NCBI RefSeq assembly: GCF_002128425.1
Contig: NZ_NESS01000018.1
Coordinates: 1-62,480 of the forward strand
Direction of reading: 5' to 3'
Origin: Gottfriedia acidiceleris
Lineage (GTDB): Bacteria; Bacillota; Bacilli; Bacillales; Bacillaceae_G
Length of the DNA: 62,480 bases
A program made the translations under genes and the position numbers. The notes beneath the pieces are model-generated. The model was not told the origin of the DNA, did not search any database, and worked only from the letters and a program-made list of their open reading frames with translations. Of this stretch, positions 1-7,441 are shown one piece after another; the first letter of the stretch is position 1, and every line of letters begins with the position of its first letter.

Positions 1-260
1 TACTAAATCTCATATTTTGCTTCTTTACTTACTCATGAACACCTTATGAGTTACTAAATCCTAGGTTTTTGATTCTTTCTTTACTCATGAACACCTTATG
101 AGTTACTATATTTCATCTTCTTGCTTATTTACTTACTCATGAATACCTTGAGTTACAAAATCCAATATTTTTGCTTCTTTACACATCATAACCTGTTACA
201 AGTATGGTATTTTCATATTTTTGTGTTTTCTCCAACTCATGAACATGAGTATATTATGAT
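1..260. repeat. 52-bp tandem palindromic repeat, array A
   Basis: Units begin with ACTCATGAACACC followed by TTATGAGT. Copies start at 31, 83 and 135, with decayed copies near 183 and 235, so the period is 52 bp. Each unit holds an inverted repeat (ACTCAT / ATGAGT) and a T-rich spacer of about 30 bp. The window starts inside a spacer, so the array probably continues to the left. The same unit recurs at 19.5 kb and 62.4 kb in the same orientation. Confidence 0.9.
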
Positions 261-275
261 CTTTCAATACAAATA

Positions 276-311
276 AAAAAATTGCTTATACTCTTTTATA
301 AGCAATTTTTT
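276..311 (-). terminator. Terminator of the cstR-rhodanese operon
   Basis: A perfect stem AAAAATTGCTTATA / TATAAGCAATTTTT with a 6-nt loop lies 11 bp after the rhodanese stop codon, with a T-run on the reverse strand. Confidence 0.85.
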
Positions 312-321
312 AGCATTTTAT

Positions 322-618
322 TTATTCAATTTCTCCTGTCCAAGCAAGCATACCGCCAGTCATATTCACAACATTAAAACCATGACTTTCTAAAAATTGT
401 ACTGCTCGACTACTTCTCCCACCAGCATGACACACAACGATATATTCATTATTTTTATCTAAATCAGCCATACGAAACTCAATTAAACCAAGTGGAATAT
501 GCGTCGCTCCAGGGATCATTCCGTTCGATACTTCATCAGCCTCGCGAACATCAATAATATTAACTGTATTTCCATTCTTTAATAGCTCTTCAAGTTTTTC
601 TGCTGTAATTTCTTTCAT
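322..618 (-). CDS. Rhodanese-like sulfurtransferase, single domain
   Basis: This 98-residue protein is a complete single rhodanese domain, probably cytoplasmic because no signal or membrane segment is visible. The catalytic cysteine is C63 in the loop CHAGGRSS, preceded by the usual IIDVRE strand near residue 21. Rhodaneses move sulfane sulfur through a cysteine persulfide. The start has a good ribosome binding site (AAGGAG). It is the last gene of a three-gene operon after a CstR-like repressor and a membrane-anchored rhodanese, which suggests a role in handling persulfide or reactive sulfur. The in vivo sulfur donor and acceptor cannot be read from the sequence. Confidence 0.92.
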   Translation of the reverse strand: MKEITAEKLEELLKNGNTVNIIDVREADEVSNGMIPGATHIPLGLIEFRMADLDKNNEYIVVCHAGGRSSRAVQFLESHGFNVVNMTGGMLAWTGEIE

Positions 619-634
619 TAATTTTTCTCCTTTT

Positions 635-994
635 TTAAGACCAGGAACTCATTCCGCCTTTTACATTTGTAATATTGGTATAACCCATTTTTTTAAGAAC
701 TTTACATGCTTTTTTACTTCTCATTCCGCTTTGGCAAATAATAATTGTTTCTTGATCTTTAGATAGATTAATTACATTATGCTTTAACAAATGCAATGGT
801 ATATTTTTAAATTCTTTAATATGTTTTCCTTTATATTCTGCAGAAGTTCTAACATCAATGAATTGTTTTTCCTTATTTTTCAATTCATTTTTTAATTCAT
901 TTGTTGAAATTTGCTTAACCCCTTTAATTGGAAGAAAAGTTTGTACTAGAAAATAAGCAATTAATACGATGATTAGAATATTGAACAAATCCAT
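635..994 (-). CDS. Membrane-anchored rhodanese-like protein
   Basis: This 119-residue protein has one N-terminal membrane segment (about residues 4-21) followed by a rhodanese domain. The active cysteine is C87 in the loop CQSGMRS, and the FIDVRTSAEY strand is present near residue 45. By family knowledge it transfers sulfane sulfur, with the domain held at the membrane; the side it faces is not certain. It lies 16 bp upstream of the soluble rhodanese and downstream of the cstR-like gene, so the three are probably co-transcribed. Members with this layout are common in Bacillaceae beside CsoR/CstR-type regulators. Confidence 0.9.
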   Translation of the reverse strand: MDLFNILIIVLIAYFLVQTFLPIKGVKQISTNELKNELKNKEKQFIDVRTSAEYKGKHIKEFKNIPLHLLKHNVINLSKDQETIIICQSGMRSKKACKVLKKMGYTNITNVKGGMSSWS

Positions 995-1058
995 TTAAGT
1001 CCCACTTTCAAGTTGATGTTCAAATATATGATACCAGTGCTCGTTTCACATATGTTTT

Positions 1059-1319
1059 TTATCTACTTTTTACTAATAAGTTAACTGCTTCTTTTACAAG
1101 CTCTTCTGCACTTTCTCCATTTTCATCAGCTAGTCTTACACATTCAATTAGATTTGTACTTACGATGACTCCAATTGTACGGTCCATTGCCGCTCTAACT
1201 GCTGATAATTGAGTAATAACATCTTTACACCCTTTATCCTCATCCATCATTTTTAAAATGCCTCTAAGTTGCCCTTCAATTCTTTTTACTCTATTTTTTA
1301 TTTGATCATCATAAGTCAT
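1059..1319 (-). CDS. CstR/CsoR-family sulfur- or metal-responsive repressor
   Basis: This 86-residue all-helical protein of the DUF156 (CsoR/RcnR/FrmR) family starts with the typical QIKNRVKRIEGQLRGI helix. The two conserved cysteines fall at C31 and C60, the positions known for the persulfide sensor CstR. The Cu(I)-ligand histidine of CsoR is replaced by asparagine (N56 in NLIEC). This favours persulfide sensing over copper sensing. It is the first gene of an operon with two rhodaneses, and a palindrome lies between the -35 and -10 boxes of its own promoter, so it probably represses itself. The copper alternative cannot be fully excluded from sequence. Confidence 0.88.
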   Translation of the reverse strand: MTYDDQIKNRVKRIEGQLRGILKMMDEDKGCKDVITQLSAVRAAMDRTIGVIVSTNLIECVRLADENGESAEELVKEAVNLLVKSR

Positions 1320-1365
1320 AAAAATACTTCCTTTCTAAGTAAAATTTTTACATTAGTTAAAATGA

Positions 1366-1394
1366 ACTATATACCCAGATAGGTATGAAGTCAA
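1366..1394 (-). promoter_or_regulatory. Promoter of the cstR operon with embedded operator
   Basis: On the reverse strand, -35 TTGACT (1394-1389) and -10 TATAGT (1371-1366) are separated by 17 bp. The spacer is filled by the inverted repeat ATACCCAGATAGGTAT (1371-1386), with arms ATACC/GGTAT. Repressor binding there would block RNA polymerase. A C-tract/G-tract palindrome of this kind is typical of CsoR-family operators. Confidence 0.72.
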
Positions 1395-1490
1395 ATAAAT
1401 TGTCATCTTCCATTTTAGATTAAAAGAAAAAGTAGAGTTACTCTCTAATCTGATAAAAAAATGGCAAATTAAATTTCTTTTTAAACAGCA

Positions 1491-1524
1491 TAAAAGCCCG
1501 GTAACTAACTACACCAGGCTTTAC
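1491..1524 (-). terminator. Terminator after the 38-residue membrane protein
   Basis: The stem AAAGCC-GGT / ACC-GGCTTT has one C-A mismatch and a 10-nt loop. It lies just past the stop at 1529, with a short T-run on the reverse strand. Confidence 0.55.
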
Positions 1525-1528
1525 ATCT

Positions 1529-1645
1529 TTACATATTTATTACTAAGAATGGTATCGTGATGATCGCTACGATCATTAATAACCAATTATTCTTCTTAAT
1601 ATGAGTAATTTCTTCCTCCAATAAAAGCTCTTCACTTTTTTTCAT
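1529..1645 (-). CDS. Small membrane protein, 38 residues
   Basis: This short ORF has an acidic N-terminal part (KKSEELLLEEE) followed by one membrane helix (about residues 21-37). The start is preceded by AGTAGGAA at suitable spacing, and a hairpin terminator follows immediately, so it looks like an independent transcription unit. I do not recognise a family. Single-pass proteins of this size are common and poorly annotated in Bacillus. The main doubt is its length, although gene-like flanks on both sides argue that it is expressed. Confidence 0.5.
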   Translation of the reverse strand: MKKSEELLLEEEITHIKKNNWLLMIVAIITIPFLVINM

Positions 1646-1835
1646 TATATATTCCTACTTTCAGTTTTGATTAATTTATTCTTATATTTAAGATTTATTT
1701 CCTTAAATAAAGCTTAAAATACCTGTAAGTATTAATTTTATTACTTTTTTACTTTATATAATGAAAATGAAATTTTAATGAAAAACCTTTTTTATTGCTT
1801 CAACTATTCCTATTTAAACCATTTTACTTTTCCTT

Positions 1836-2372
1836 TTAATGTATTATTCTTACACGATCAAACGGAAAAAAAACACCTTCAACTTTACCGACTATTTCGG
1901 ACTGCTTTATATACCCTAAACCATTTCTACTATCTTTACTATTTAATCGATTATCTCCCATTACTAAATATGACCCGTTAGGTACTTTAACTTGATTAAA
2001 TTGAAGATATTCTTTATAAACATTTTTTAAATGGTCATTTAAATAGTTTTCAGATATATGTTTTCCATTAATAAATAGGAGTCCATTCGTTAAATTAACA
2101 TTGTCACTTGGCAAACCAATTATTCTTTTGACATAATACTTAGGGTCATTTTGTTTTTTTATAATGACAACATCGCCTCTATTTATTGATGAAATATGAA
2201 AAGAAGCTTTGTTTACAACCAAGTAATCATGATTATGTAGGGTGGGTTGCATCGAGGCACCTTGAACAATAAAGGGTGAAAAAATAAAAATCTTAACAAT
2301 TAATGCGATCGTAAAAGAATAGATTATTATTTTAAAAGATTGCCATGTAGAATCCTTTTTTCGTATTTTCAA
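1836..2372 (-). CDS. Type I signal peptidase (SipS/SipT-like)
   Basis: Membrane-bound signal peptidase I removes signal peptides from Sec- and Tat-exported proteins. After one membrane segment (about residues 14-33), the protein has the catalytic serine S40 in GASMQPT, the general-base lysine in YVKRIIG (K82), and the C-terminal GDNRLNSKDSR box, all in family order. A TTG start at 2372 is chosen because AAAGGGGAT lies 7-8 bases upstream, giving 178 residues. An in-frame ATG at 2414 would add 14 residues but has no good ribosome binding site. It is a single-gene unit, and the upstream gene ends in its own terminator. Bacilli usually have several sip paralogues. Confidence 0.93.
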   Translation of the reverse strand: MKIRKKDSTWQSFKIIIYSFTIALIVKIFIFSPFIVQGASMQPTLHNHDYLVVNKASFHISSINRGDVVIIKKQNDPKYYVKRIIGLPSDNVNLTNGLLFINGKHISENYLNDHLKNVYKEYLQFNQVKVPNGSYLVMGDNRLNSKDSRNGLGYIKQSEIVGKVEGVFFPFDRVRIIH

Positions 2373-2455
2373 CTTTGTATCCCCTTTAAATTTTTTGTTT
2401 CCACATTTTAACATAATTAGATTAATTGCTTGAATTTTCCTTACAACTATTTCTT

Positions 2456-2495
2456 AAAAAATAGCAAAGTTAACTTTTTCACTTTGCTATTTTTT
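2456..2495 (-). terminator. Terminator of the acyl-CoA synthetase gene
   Basis: The perfect stem ATAGCAAAGT / ACTTTGCTAT is flanked by A- and T-runs and lies 20 bp past the stop of the synthetase gene. Confidence 0.88.
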
Positions 2496-2514
2496 AATGA
2501 TTAAATCAAATCTA

Positions 2515-4158
2515 TTAAACTTGTTTTTGTGCAGTTTCTACTGCTTGCTCTCTAAGTCGGAATTTTTGTATTTTTCCCGAGGCAGTCATTGGGTACTCTT
2601 TTATAAATTCTATATAACGAGGAATTTTATGTTTTGAGATTTTTCCTTTACAGTACATGCGAATGTCTTCTGGTGTAATTTTTATACCTTCTTTAAGGAT
2701 AATCCAAGCCATCACTTCTTCCCCATACACATGATCAGGTACTCCAACAACTTGAACATCTAATACATCTGGGTGAGTATATAAAAATTCTTCAATTTCA
2801 CGAGGGTAAATATTTTCTCCACCACGGATAATCATGTCTTTTAGCCTACCTGTTACTTTACAATAGCCATTCTCATCCATGATCGCTAAATCTCCAGTAT
2901 GTAACCATCCCTCTTCGTCTATTGCAGCACGGGTAGCTTCTTCATTTTTGTAGTAGCCCTTCATTACATGATAACCTCTAGTGCAAAGTTCACCTTGTTC
3001 CCCGCGTGTTACTTCATTTGATGTACCCGGTTCTACTATTTTCACTTCAACATTTGGTAATGCTTTACCTACCGATTCGACTCGTAATTCAATTGGATCA
3101 TTCGTTCTAGTTTGTGTAATAACTGGTGAAGACTCCGTTTGTCCATATGCAATTGTTATCTCTGTAATTCCCATTTTTTCGATTACTGCCTTCATCACTT
3201 CAATTGGACAGTTTGATCCTGCCATAATTCCAGTTCGTAATGTTGATAAATCATATTTAGAAAAATCAGGTTCATTTAATTCGGCAATAAACATTGTAGG
3301 AACTCCATGTAATCCAGTACATTTTTCATCTTGTACAGTCTGAAGCACTCTTTTTGGACTAAAGTCTTGTATAGGTACCATCGTTGCTCCAACAGTGACA
3401 CAAGCCATGGTTCCTAAAACACATCCAAAGCAATGGAAAAATGGAACGGGTATGCATAGACGATCAGCCTTTGTTAATTCCATACAATTGGCAATATTAA
3501 ACCCATTATTGACGATATTTGAGTGTGTTAGCATTACGCCTTTAGGGAAACCAGTCGTTCCAGATGTATATTGCATGTTTATAACATCAAATGGACTCAT
3601 TGATGCAATTCGCTTATCCAACTCTATGTCTGATGTATGTTTTGCAATAGAAAGAAGCTCATTCCATGAAAAAGTTCCAGGATATTTTTTCTTACCAAGG
3701 ACAATTACATTACGTAAAGATGGCAGTCGACTGCTATGAAGTTCTCCAGGAACAGCATCCTTTAATTCTGGTATGATTTCATAAAGCATTTCAATATATG
3801 AAGAATCTTTATACTGATCCATTAAAATAATCGTTGTGGAATCAGATTGCTTTAACAAATATTCTAGTTCAGCTGTACGATAATTTGTGTTCACTGTAAC
3901 AAGAACTCCACCCATTTTGCCAGTTGCAAATTGAGAAGTAAGCCATTCTGGTGTATTTGAAGACCAAATTGCGATATGATCACCCTTTTGAATTCTAAGA
4001 CTCATCAAACCTTTTGCTACTTCTCTACAATGGTTTTCAAATTGTTCGTAATTCATCCTTAAACCTCTATCCGCATAGACAACAGCCTCATGAGTAGGAT
4101 GTAATTTCGCTTTTTCTTCTAATAGTTTCCCTATTGTTAAATCTAGTAAATTTGTCAT
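2515..4158 (-). CDS. AMP-forming acyl-CoA synthetase (YngI-like)
   Basis: This 547-residue ANL-superfamily ligase activates a carboxylic acid to the acyl-adenylate and then the CoA thioester. It has the P-loop YTSGTTGFPKG (about residue 195), the YGQTE A5 motif (about 338), the GWLHTGDLA motif, the hinge GRLKDMIIRGGENIYP, and the C-terminal lysine in MTASGKIQK. The whole length resembles B. subtilis YngI more than long-chain LcfA. Substrate chain length cannot be assigned from sequence. The gene stands alone between terminators, and no beta-oxidation genes are adjacent. The start has an AAGGAGG-type site. Confidence 0.92.
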   Translation of the reverse strand: MTNLLDLTIGKLLEEKAKLHPTHEAVVYADRGLRMNYEQFENHCREVAKGLMSLRIQKGDHIAIWSSNTPEWLTSQFATGKMGGVLVTVNTNYRTAELEYLLKQSDSTTIILMDQYKDSSYIEMLYEIIPELKDAVPGELHSSRLPSLRNVIVLGKKKYPGTFSWNELLSIAKHTSDIELDKRIASMSPFDVINMQYTSGTTGFPKGVMLTHSNIVNNGFNIANCMELTKADRLCIPVPFFHCFGCVLGTMACVTVGATMVPIQDFSPKRVLQTVQDEKCTGLHGVPTMFIAELNEPDFSKYDLSTLRTGIMAGSNCPIEVMKAVIEKMGITEITIAYGQTESSPVITQTRTNDPIELRVESVGKALPNVEVKIVEPGTSNEVTRGEQGELCTRGYHVMKGYYKNEEATRAAIDEEGWLHTGDLAIMDENGYCKVTGRLKDMIIRGGENIYPREIEEFLYTHPDVLDVQVVGVPDHVYGEEVMAWIILKEGIKITPEDIRMYCKGKISKHKIPRYIEFIKEYPMTASGKIQKFRLREQAVETAQKQV

Positions 4159-4373
4159 CTTTTCCTCCTTATTCGGGTTCCTTTAGAAAGGTTGCGTAAT
4201 TAAATATAAAATTGATTATAATTAAGAATATTCTATATTTTTAATCTTTTCCCTTTTAAAAAATCTGTTAATAACTGCCTCTATAATTAATCCATTTTTT
4301 GCATGGTAAAGAACTCCAATATTAAACGGAGTCCCTTCTTCATTTTTGAAAAGAAAAAAGCCCTCGATTACAT

Positions 4374-4422
4374 AAAAAAATAGAGTGCCCCTATAAGTGA
4401 TTCTTTTTGGAGACACTCTATC
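4374..4422 (-). terminator. Terminator of the UMF1-type permease gene
   Basis: The long imperfect hairpin GATAGAGTGTCTCC / GGGGCACTCTAT is followed on the reverse strand by seven T residues, starting a few bases after the permease stop. Confidence 0.8.
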
Positions 4423-4427
4423 TCTTT

Positions 4428-5702
4428 TTAATAAGTTGTAGTTTTTGATACTTCTGCGTTTTTAGATTCAGGTACACGAGTTAAAAAGAAAATTCCAATA
4501 ACAAATAGTATAATTAAACTAAAAACCCCCATATTAGAACGACCTGTAATTTGTGCTGTCAAACCGACTAATAATGGTCCCATTATCGATGCAAATTTAC
4601 CAAAAATATTATAGAATCCAAAAAACTCATTTGATTTTTCTTTAGGAACAAGTCTTGCGTAATACGAACGACTCAAAGCCTGGATTCCACCTTGAGAAGT
4701 GGCAACGAGCATGGCCAATATCCAAAAGTCTAAAGTTGAATTTAAAAAGTAAGCATATATACAAACAAACATATAAATAATAATTCCAACAAAAAGCATC
4801 ATTTTACCTGTAAACCAATCTGCAAGTTTTCCATAAATAATTGCAAATGGAGCAGCAACAACCTGTGTGACAAACAAAATAATTAGTAGATTTGTTGAAC
4901 TGATTCCAATGTCAGTTCCATAAGCAGTTGACATTGTAATGATTGTTCCAACGCCATCAATATAGAAGAAATATGCAAGTAAAAATAAAAATAAAGCACG
5001 ATATTGTCGTATATTTTTAAAGGTATTCCCTAGTCTCTTAAAACTATTTAATATAGGATTTTGTTCAGGTTCAATAAAATAATTTTGGCGAACGTTTCGT
5101 AACAAAGGAATTGCAAAAATGCCCCACCATGCTGCGGTTATGAGAAAGGCAATTTGACTTGCAAGAGTTGTTGAAATTGAAAGGATCTCCTTCTGAGCTA
5201 ATACGATAATAGCAATACTAATGATAAATGGAATAGTACTACCTATATATCCAAAACCAAAGCCTCGTGCAGATACATTATTCATTCGTTCTTGTGAAGT
5301 CACATCTACTAAAAAAGCGTCATAAAATACATTCGCACCAGCAAAACCAATAGCTGTAATCGTATAACAAATCAACAGTAAAAGCCAGTTATCATTAGGA
5401 ATAAAAGTAAGTAGTGCAGTAAAAGAAACCCCGAGAGTAAAAAAGAAAGAAAAGAACTTCTTTTTATATCCTTTGTAGTCGGCAATTGTTCCAAGTATTG
5501 GACCTAACATAGCTAATATAAATGTAGAAATTGCAATTGTATAACCTAAATAAGCAGTAGAATCGGATGCACTTATTCCAGCTTTTGATGCAGAAGCTTT
5601 ATAAAATAGTGGAAATACGGCAGTACTAATAATAATAGAATAAGCTGAATTGGCCCAATCATAGAAAATCCAACTACTTTCTTGCTTCGAATAACTCTTC
5701 AT
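4428..5702 (-). CDS. MFS transporter, UMF1 (Atg22-like) family
   Basis: This 424-residue protein has about 12 predicted membrane segments and starts with the family signature WIFYDWANSAYS. Family members resemble the vacuolar amino acid exporter Atg22, and bacterial members are presumed small-molecule permeases with unknown substrates. A central hydrophilic loop (about residues 205-235) separates two six-helix halves, as in other MFS proteins. It is monocistronic, with its own terminator, and is divergent from the flavoprotein gene at 5962. No neighbouring enzyme hints at the substrate. Confidence 0.9.
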   Translation of the reverse strand: MKSYSKQESSWIFYDWANSAYSIIISTAVFPLFYKASASKAGISASDSTAYLGYTIAISTFILAMLGPILGTIADYKGYKKKFFSFFFTLGVSFTALLTFIPNDNWLLLLICYTITAIGFAGANVFYDAFLVDVTSQERMNNVSARGFGFGYIGSTIPFIISIAIIVLAQKEILSISTTLASQIAFLITAAWWGIFAIPLLRNVRQNYFIEPEQNPILNSFKRLGNTFKNIRQYRALFLFLLAYFFYIDGVGTIITMSTAYGTDIGISSTNLLIILFVTQVVAAPFAIIYGKLADWFTGKMMLFVGIIIYMFVCIYAYFLNSTLDFWILAMLVATSQGGIQALSRSYYARLVPKEKSNEFFGFYNIFGKFASIMGPLLVGLTAQITGRSNMGVFSLIILFVIGIFFLTRVPESKNAEVSKTTTY

Positions 5703-5961
5703 GAGTTTTTCCTCCCACTGATTAATAACTGCTGGCTTATAAATTAGATACTACTAATATTTTATTTATCCTCTACAATTATCAGTCTATATTTAAAAAT
5801 TTCCTGTTTAAAGATAAGTTGTGTTCCCTTAAAATATGTAAGTCTGGACAAATGACTAAAATAAAAGCACGAAAACGTTAAAAAAGACCTAGATTCTAAT
5901 ACATTAATTCCCATTTCTATGTTATCTTAGTTATATACACAATTCTTGGAGGTAAAGAGTT

Positions 5962-7128
5962 ATGAAATCTACTTTAAACGAGACTACAAATGAGAAACTC
6001 CCATTTTCAAGGACCAATCCATTTCAAGCGAAGGTTCTCAAAAATATTAATTTAAATGGAACAGGCTCAAACAAGGAAACAAGACATATTGAGTTATCAT
6101 TACAAGGTTCAGGACTTTCTTATGTTCCAGGTGATGCACTTGGCGTAATTCCATCAAATGATCCAGAACTAGTTGCTTCTCTTATAAATGAAATGAAATG
6201 GGATGAAGAGGCTGTTGTAACTGTTGGTAAGCAAGGTGAAACACTATCTTTAAAAGAAGCGCTTACATCTTATTTTGAAATTACACTTCTATCGAAGAAG
6301 ATTTTACAACAGGCAGCTGCATTCACAGAAAACGAAGAACTGAAAAACCTTATTTTGGTTGAAAATACAAGTCAGCTTAAGGAATATTGCTATGGACGAG
6401 ATTTACTTGATCTTTTACGTGATTTTGGTCCATGGAGTGCTTCTGCTCAAGAAATCGTATCATTATTAAGAAAAATGACTCCGCGTCTATATTCTATTGC
6501 AAGCAGTATTGCTGCGAATCCAGACGAAGTTCATCTGACGATAGGTGCTGTACGCTACACTGCTCACGGACGCGAACGCAAAGGTGTTTGTTCTGTTTTA
6601 TGTTCAGAGCGTGTTAAAGAAGGAGATACTCTTCCTGTCTATGTTCAAACAAATAAACATTTCTTCTTACCAGAGTCACAAGACAAAGATATTATTATGG
6701 TTGGACCTGGAACAGGTATTGCACCTTTCCGTTCATTTATCCAAGAACGAGCAGTCAATAAAGTCAATGGCAGATCATGGCTATTTTTTGGAGACCAACA
6801 TGCAGCGTCAGATTTCCTTTATCAAAGCGAGTTAGAAAAATATCAACAAGACGGAGTATTAACAAAACTTGATACTGCATTCTCTCGTGATACAGCTCAA
6901 AAAGTTTATGTGCAGCATAAGATGCTTGAACATAGCAAAGAATTGTTTGAATGGATCGAAAAAGGTGCTTATTTCTACGTTTGTGGGGATAAGGAATATA
7001 TGGCAAAAGACGTCCACGAAGCCCTTATTACTGTTTTAGAAAAAGAAGGTACGATGGATCGCGATGCAGCTGAAGCGTATCTTAAAGATATGCAAAAACA
7101 ACATCGTTACCAACGTGATGTGTATTAA
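5962..7128 (+). CDS. CysJ-type FAD/NADPH reductase lacking the flavodoxin domain
   Basis: The 388 residues correspond to the C-terminal two thirds of the sulfite reductase flavoprotein CysJ: an FAD-binding domain with the connecting domain (about residues 15-235, FAD motif RLYSIASS near 172) and an NADPH-binding domain (GPGTGIAPFRSFIQER near 248, YVCGDKEYMAKDV near 335). It ends in the RYQRDVY tail typical of CysJ. The N-terminal FMN flavodoxin domain is absent, and no reading frame for it lies upstream. The start follows GGAGGTAAAGAGTT, so this is not a truncation artefact of the window. No cysI gene is adjacent. It could feed electrons to a separate flavodoxin or act as a diflavin-like reductase half. 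The partner is unknown. Confidence 0.88.
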   Translation: MKSTLNETTNEKLPFSRTNPFQAKVLKNINLNGTGSNKETRHIELSLQGSGLSYVPGDALGVIPSNDPELVASLINEMKWDEEAVVTVGKQGETLSLKEALTSYFEITLLSKKILQQAAAFTENEELKNLILVENTSQLKEYCYGRDLLDLLRDFGPWSASAQEIVSLLRKMTPRLYSIASSIAANPDEVHLTIGAVRYTAHGRERKGVCSVLCSERVKEGDTLPVYVQTNKHFFLPESQDKDIIMVGPGTGIAPFRSFIQERAVNKVNGRSWLFFGDQHAASDFLYQSELEKYQQDGVLTKLDTAFSRDTAQKVYVQHKMLEHSKELFEWIEKGAYFYVCGDKEYMAKDVHEALITVLEKEGTMDRDAAEAYLKDMQKQHRYQRDVY

Positions 7129-7170
7129 AATAAATAGGTTTTAAATTTACATTTATAATGTTTCAAAAAG

Positions 7171-7208
7171 TAACCCTTCGTTCCAATTGGTACGGAGGGT
7201 CTTTTTTT
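7171..7208 (+). terminator. Terminator of the CysJ-like gene
   Basis: The stem ACCCTTCG / CGGAGGGT (with a T-G mismatch or wobble) has a 12-nt loop and is followed by CTTTTTTT. Confidence 0.85.
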
Positions 7209-7441
7209 GTCTTTTAATGTAGGTTCAGTTAAATTAAAATGTGGTTTTTTTAACTGAAAAGAGGCTGTCTATTTAGGCAGCCTTTAGAGTTTATTTATGT
7301 AACTAACGCACTGAGTTTAGTTGCATTAATTTGAATAGTTTCTAATGATGGATCACTGTTCTCTATTCCATACTATAACTTGATACGTAATTTTATATAC
7401 TTATTGTTTCAATGTAAAAAGTACCCAATAGTTTTTGTTCA
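7209..7441. other. Intergenic stretch with two further hairpins
   Basis: There is no gene here. A perfect 10-bp inverted repeat TTCAGTTAAA / TTTAACTGAA (7224-7258) and a stem AGGCTG / CAGCCT (7262-7283) follow the terminator. The second could serve as a weak terminator. The remainder to the mocR stop shows nothing recognisable. Confidence 0.5.

Noticed and set aside
1778-1981. 67-codon forward ORF overlapping the signal peptidase gene
   Set aside because: It is antisense to the conserved C-terminal part of signal peptidase I, has no ribosome binding site and no recognisable protein features.
4222-4416. 64-codon reverse ORF after the UMF1-type permease gene
   Set aside because: Its GTG start and first 15 codons coincide with the permease terminator hairpin, and no ribosome binding site is present.
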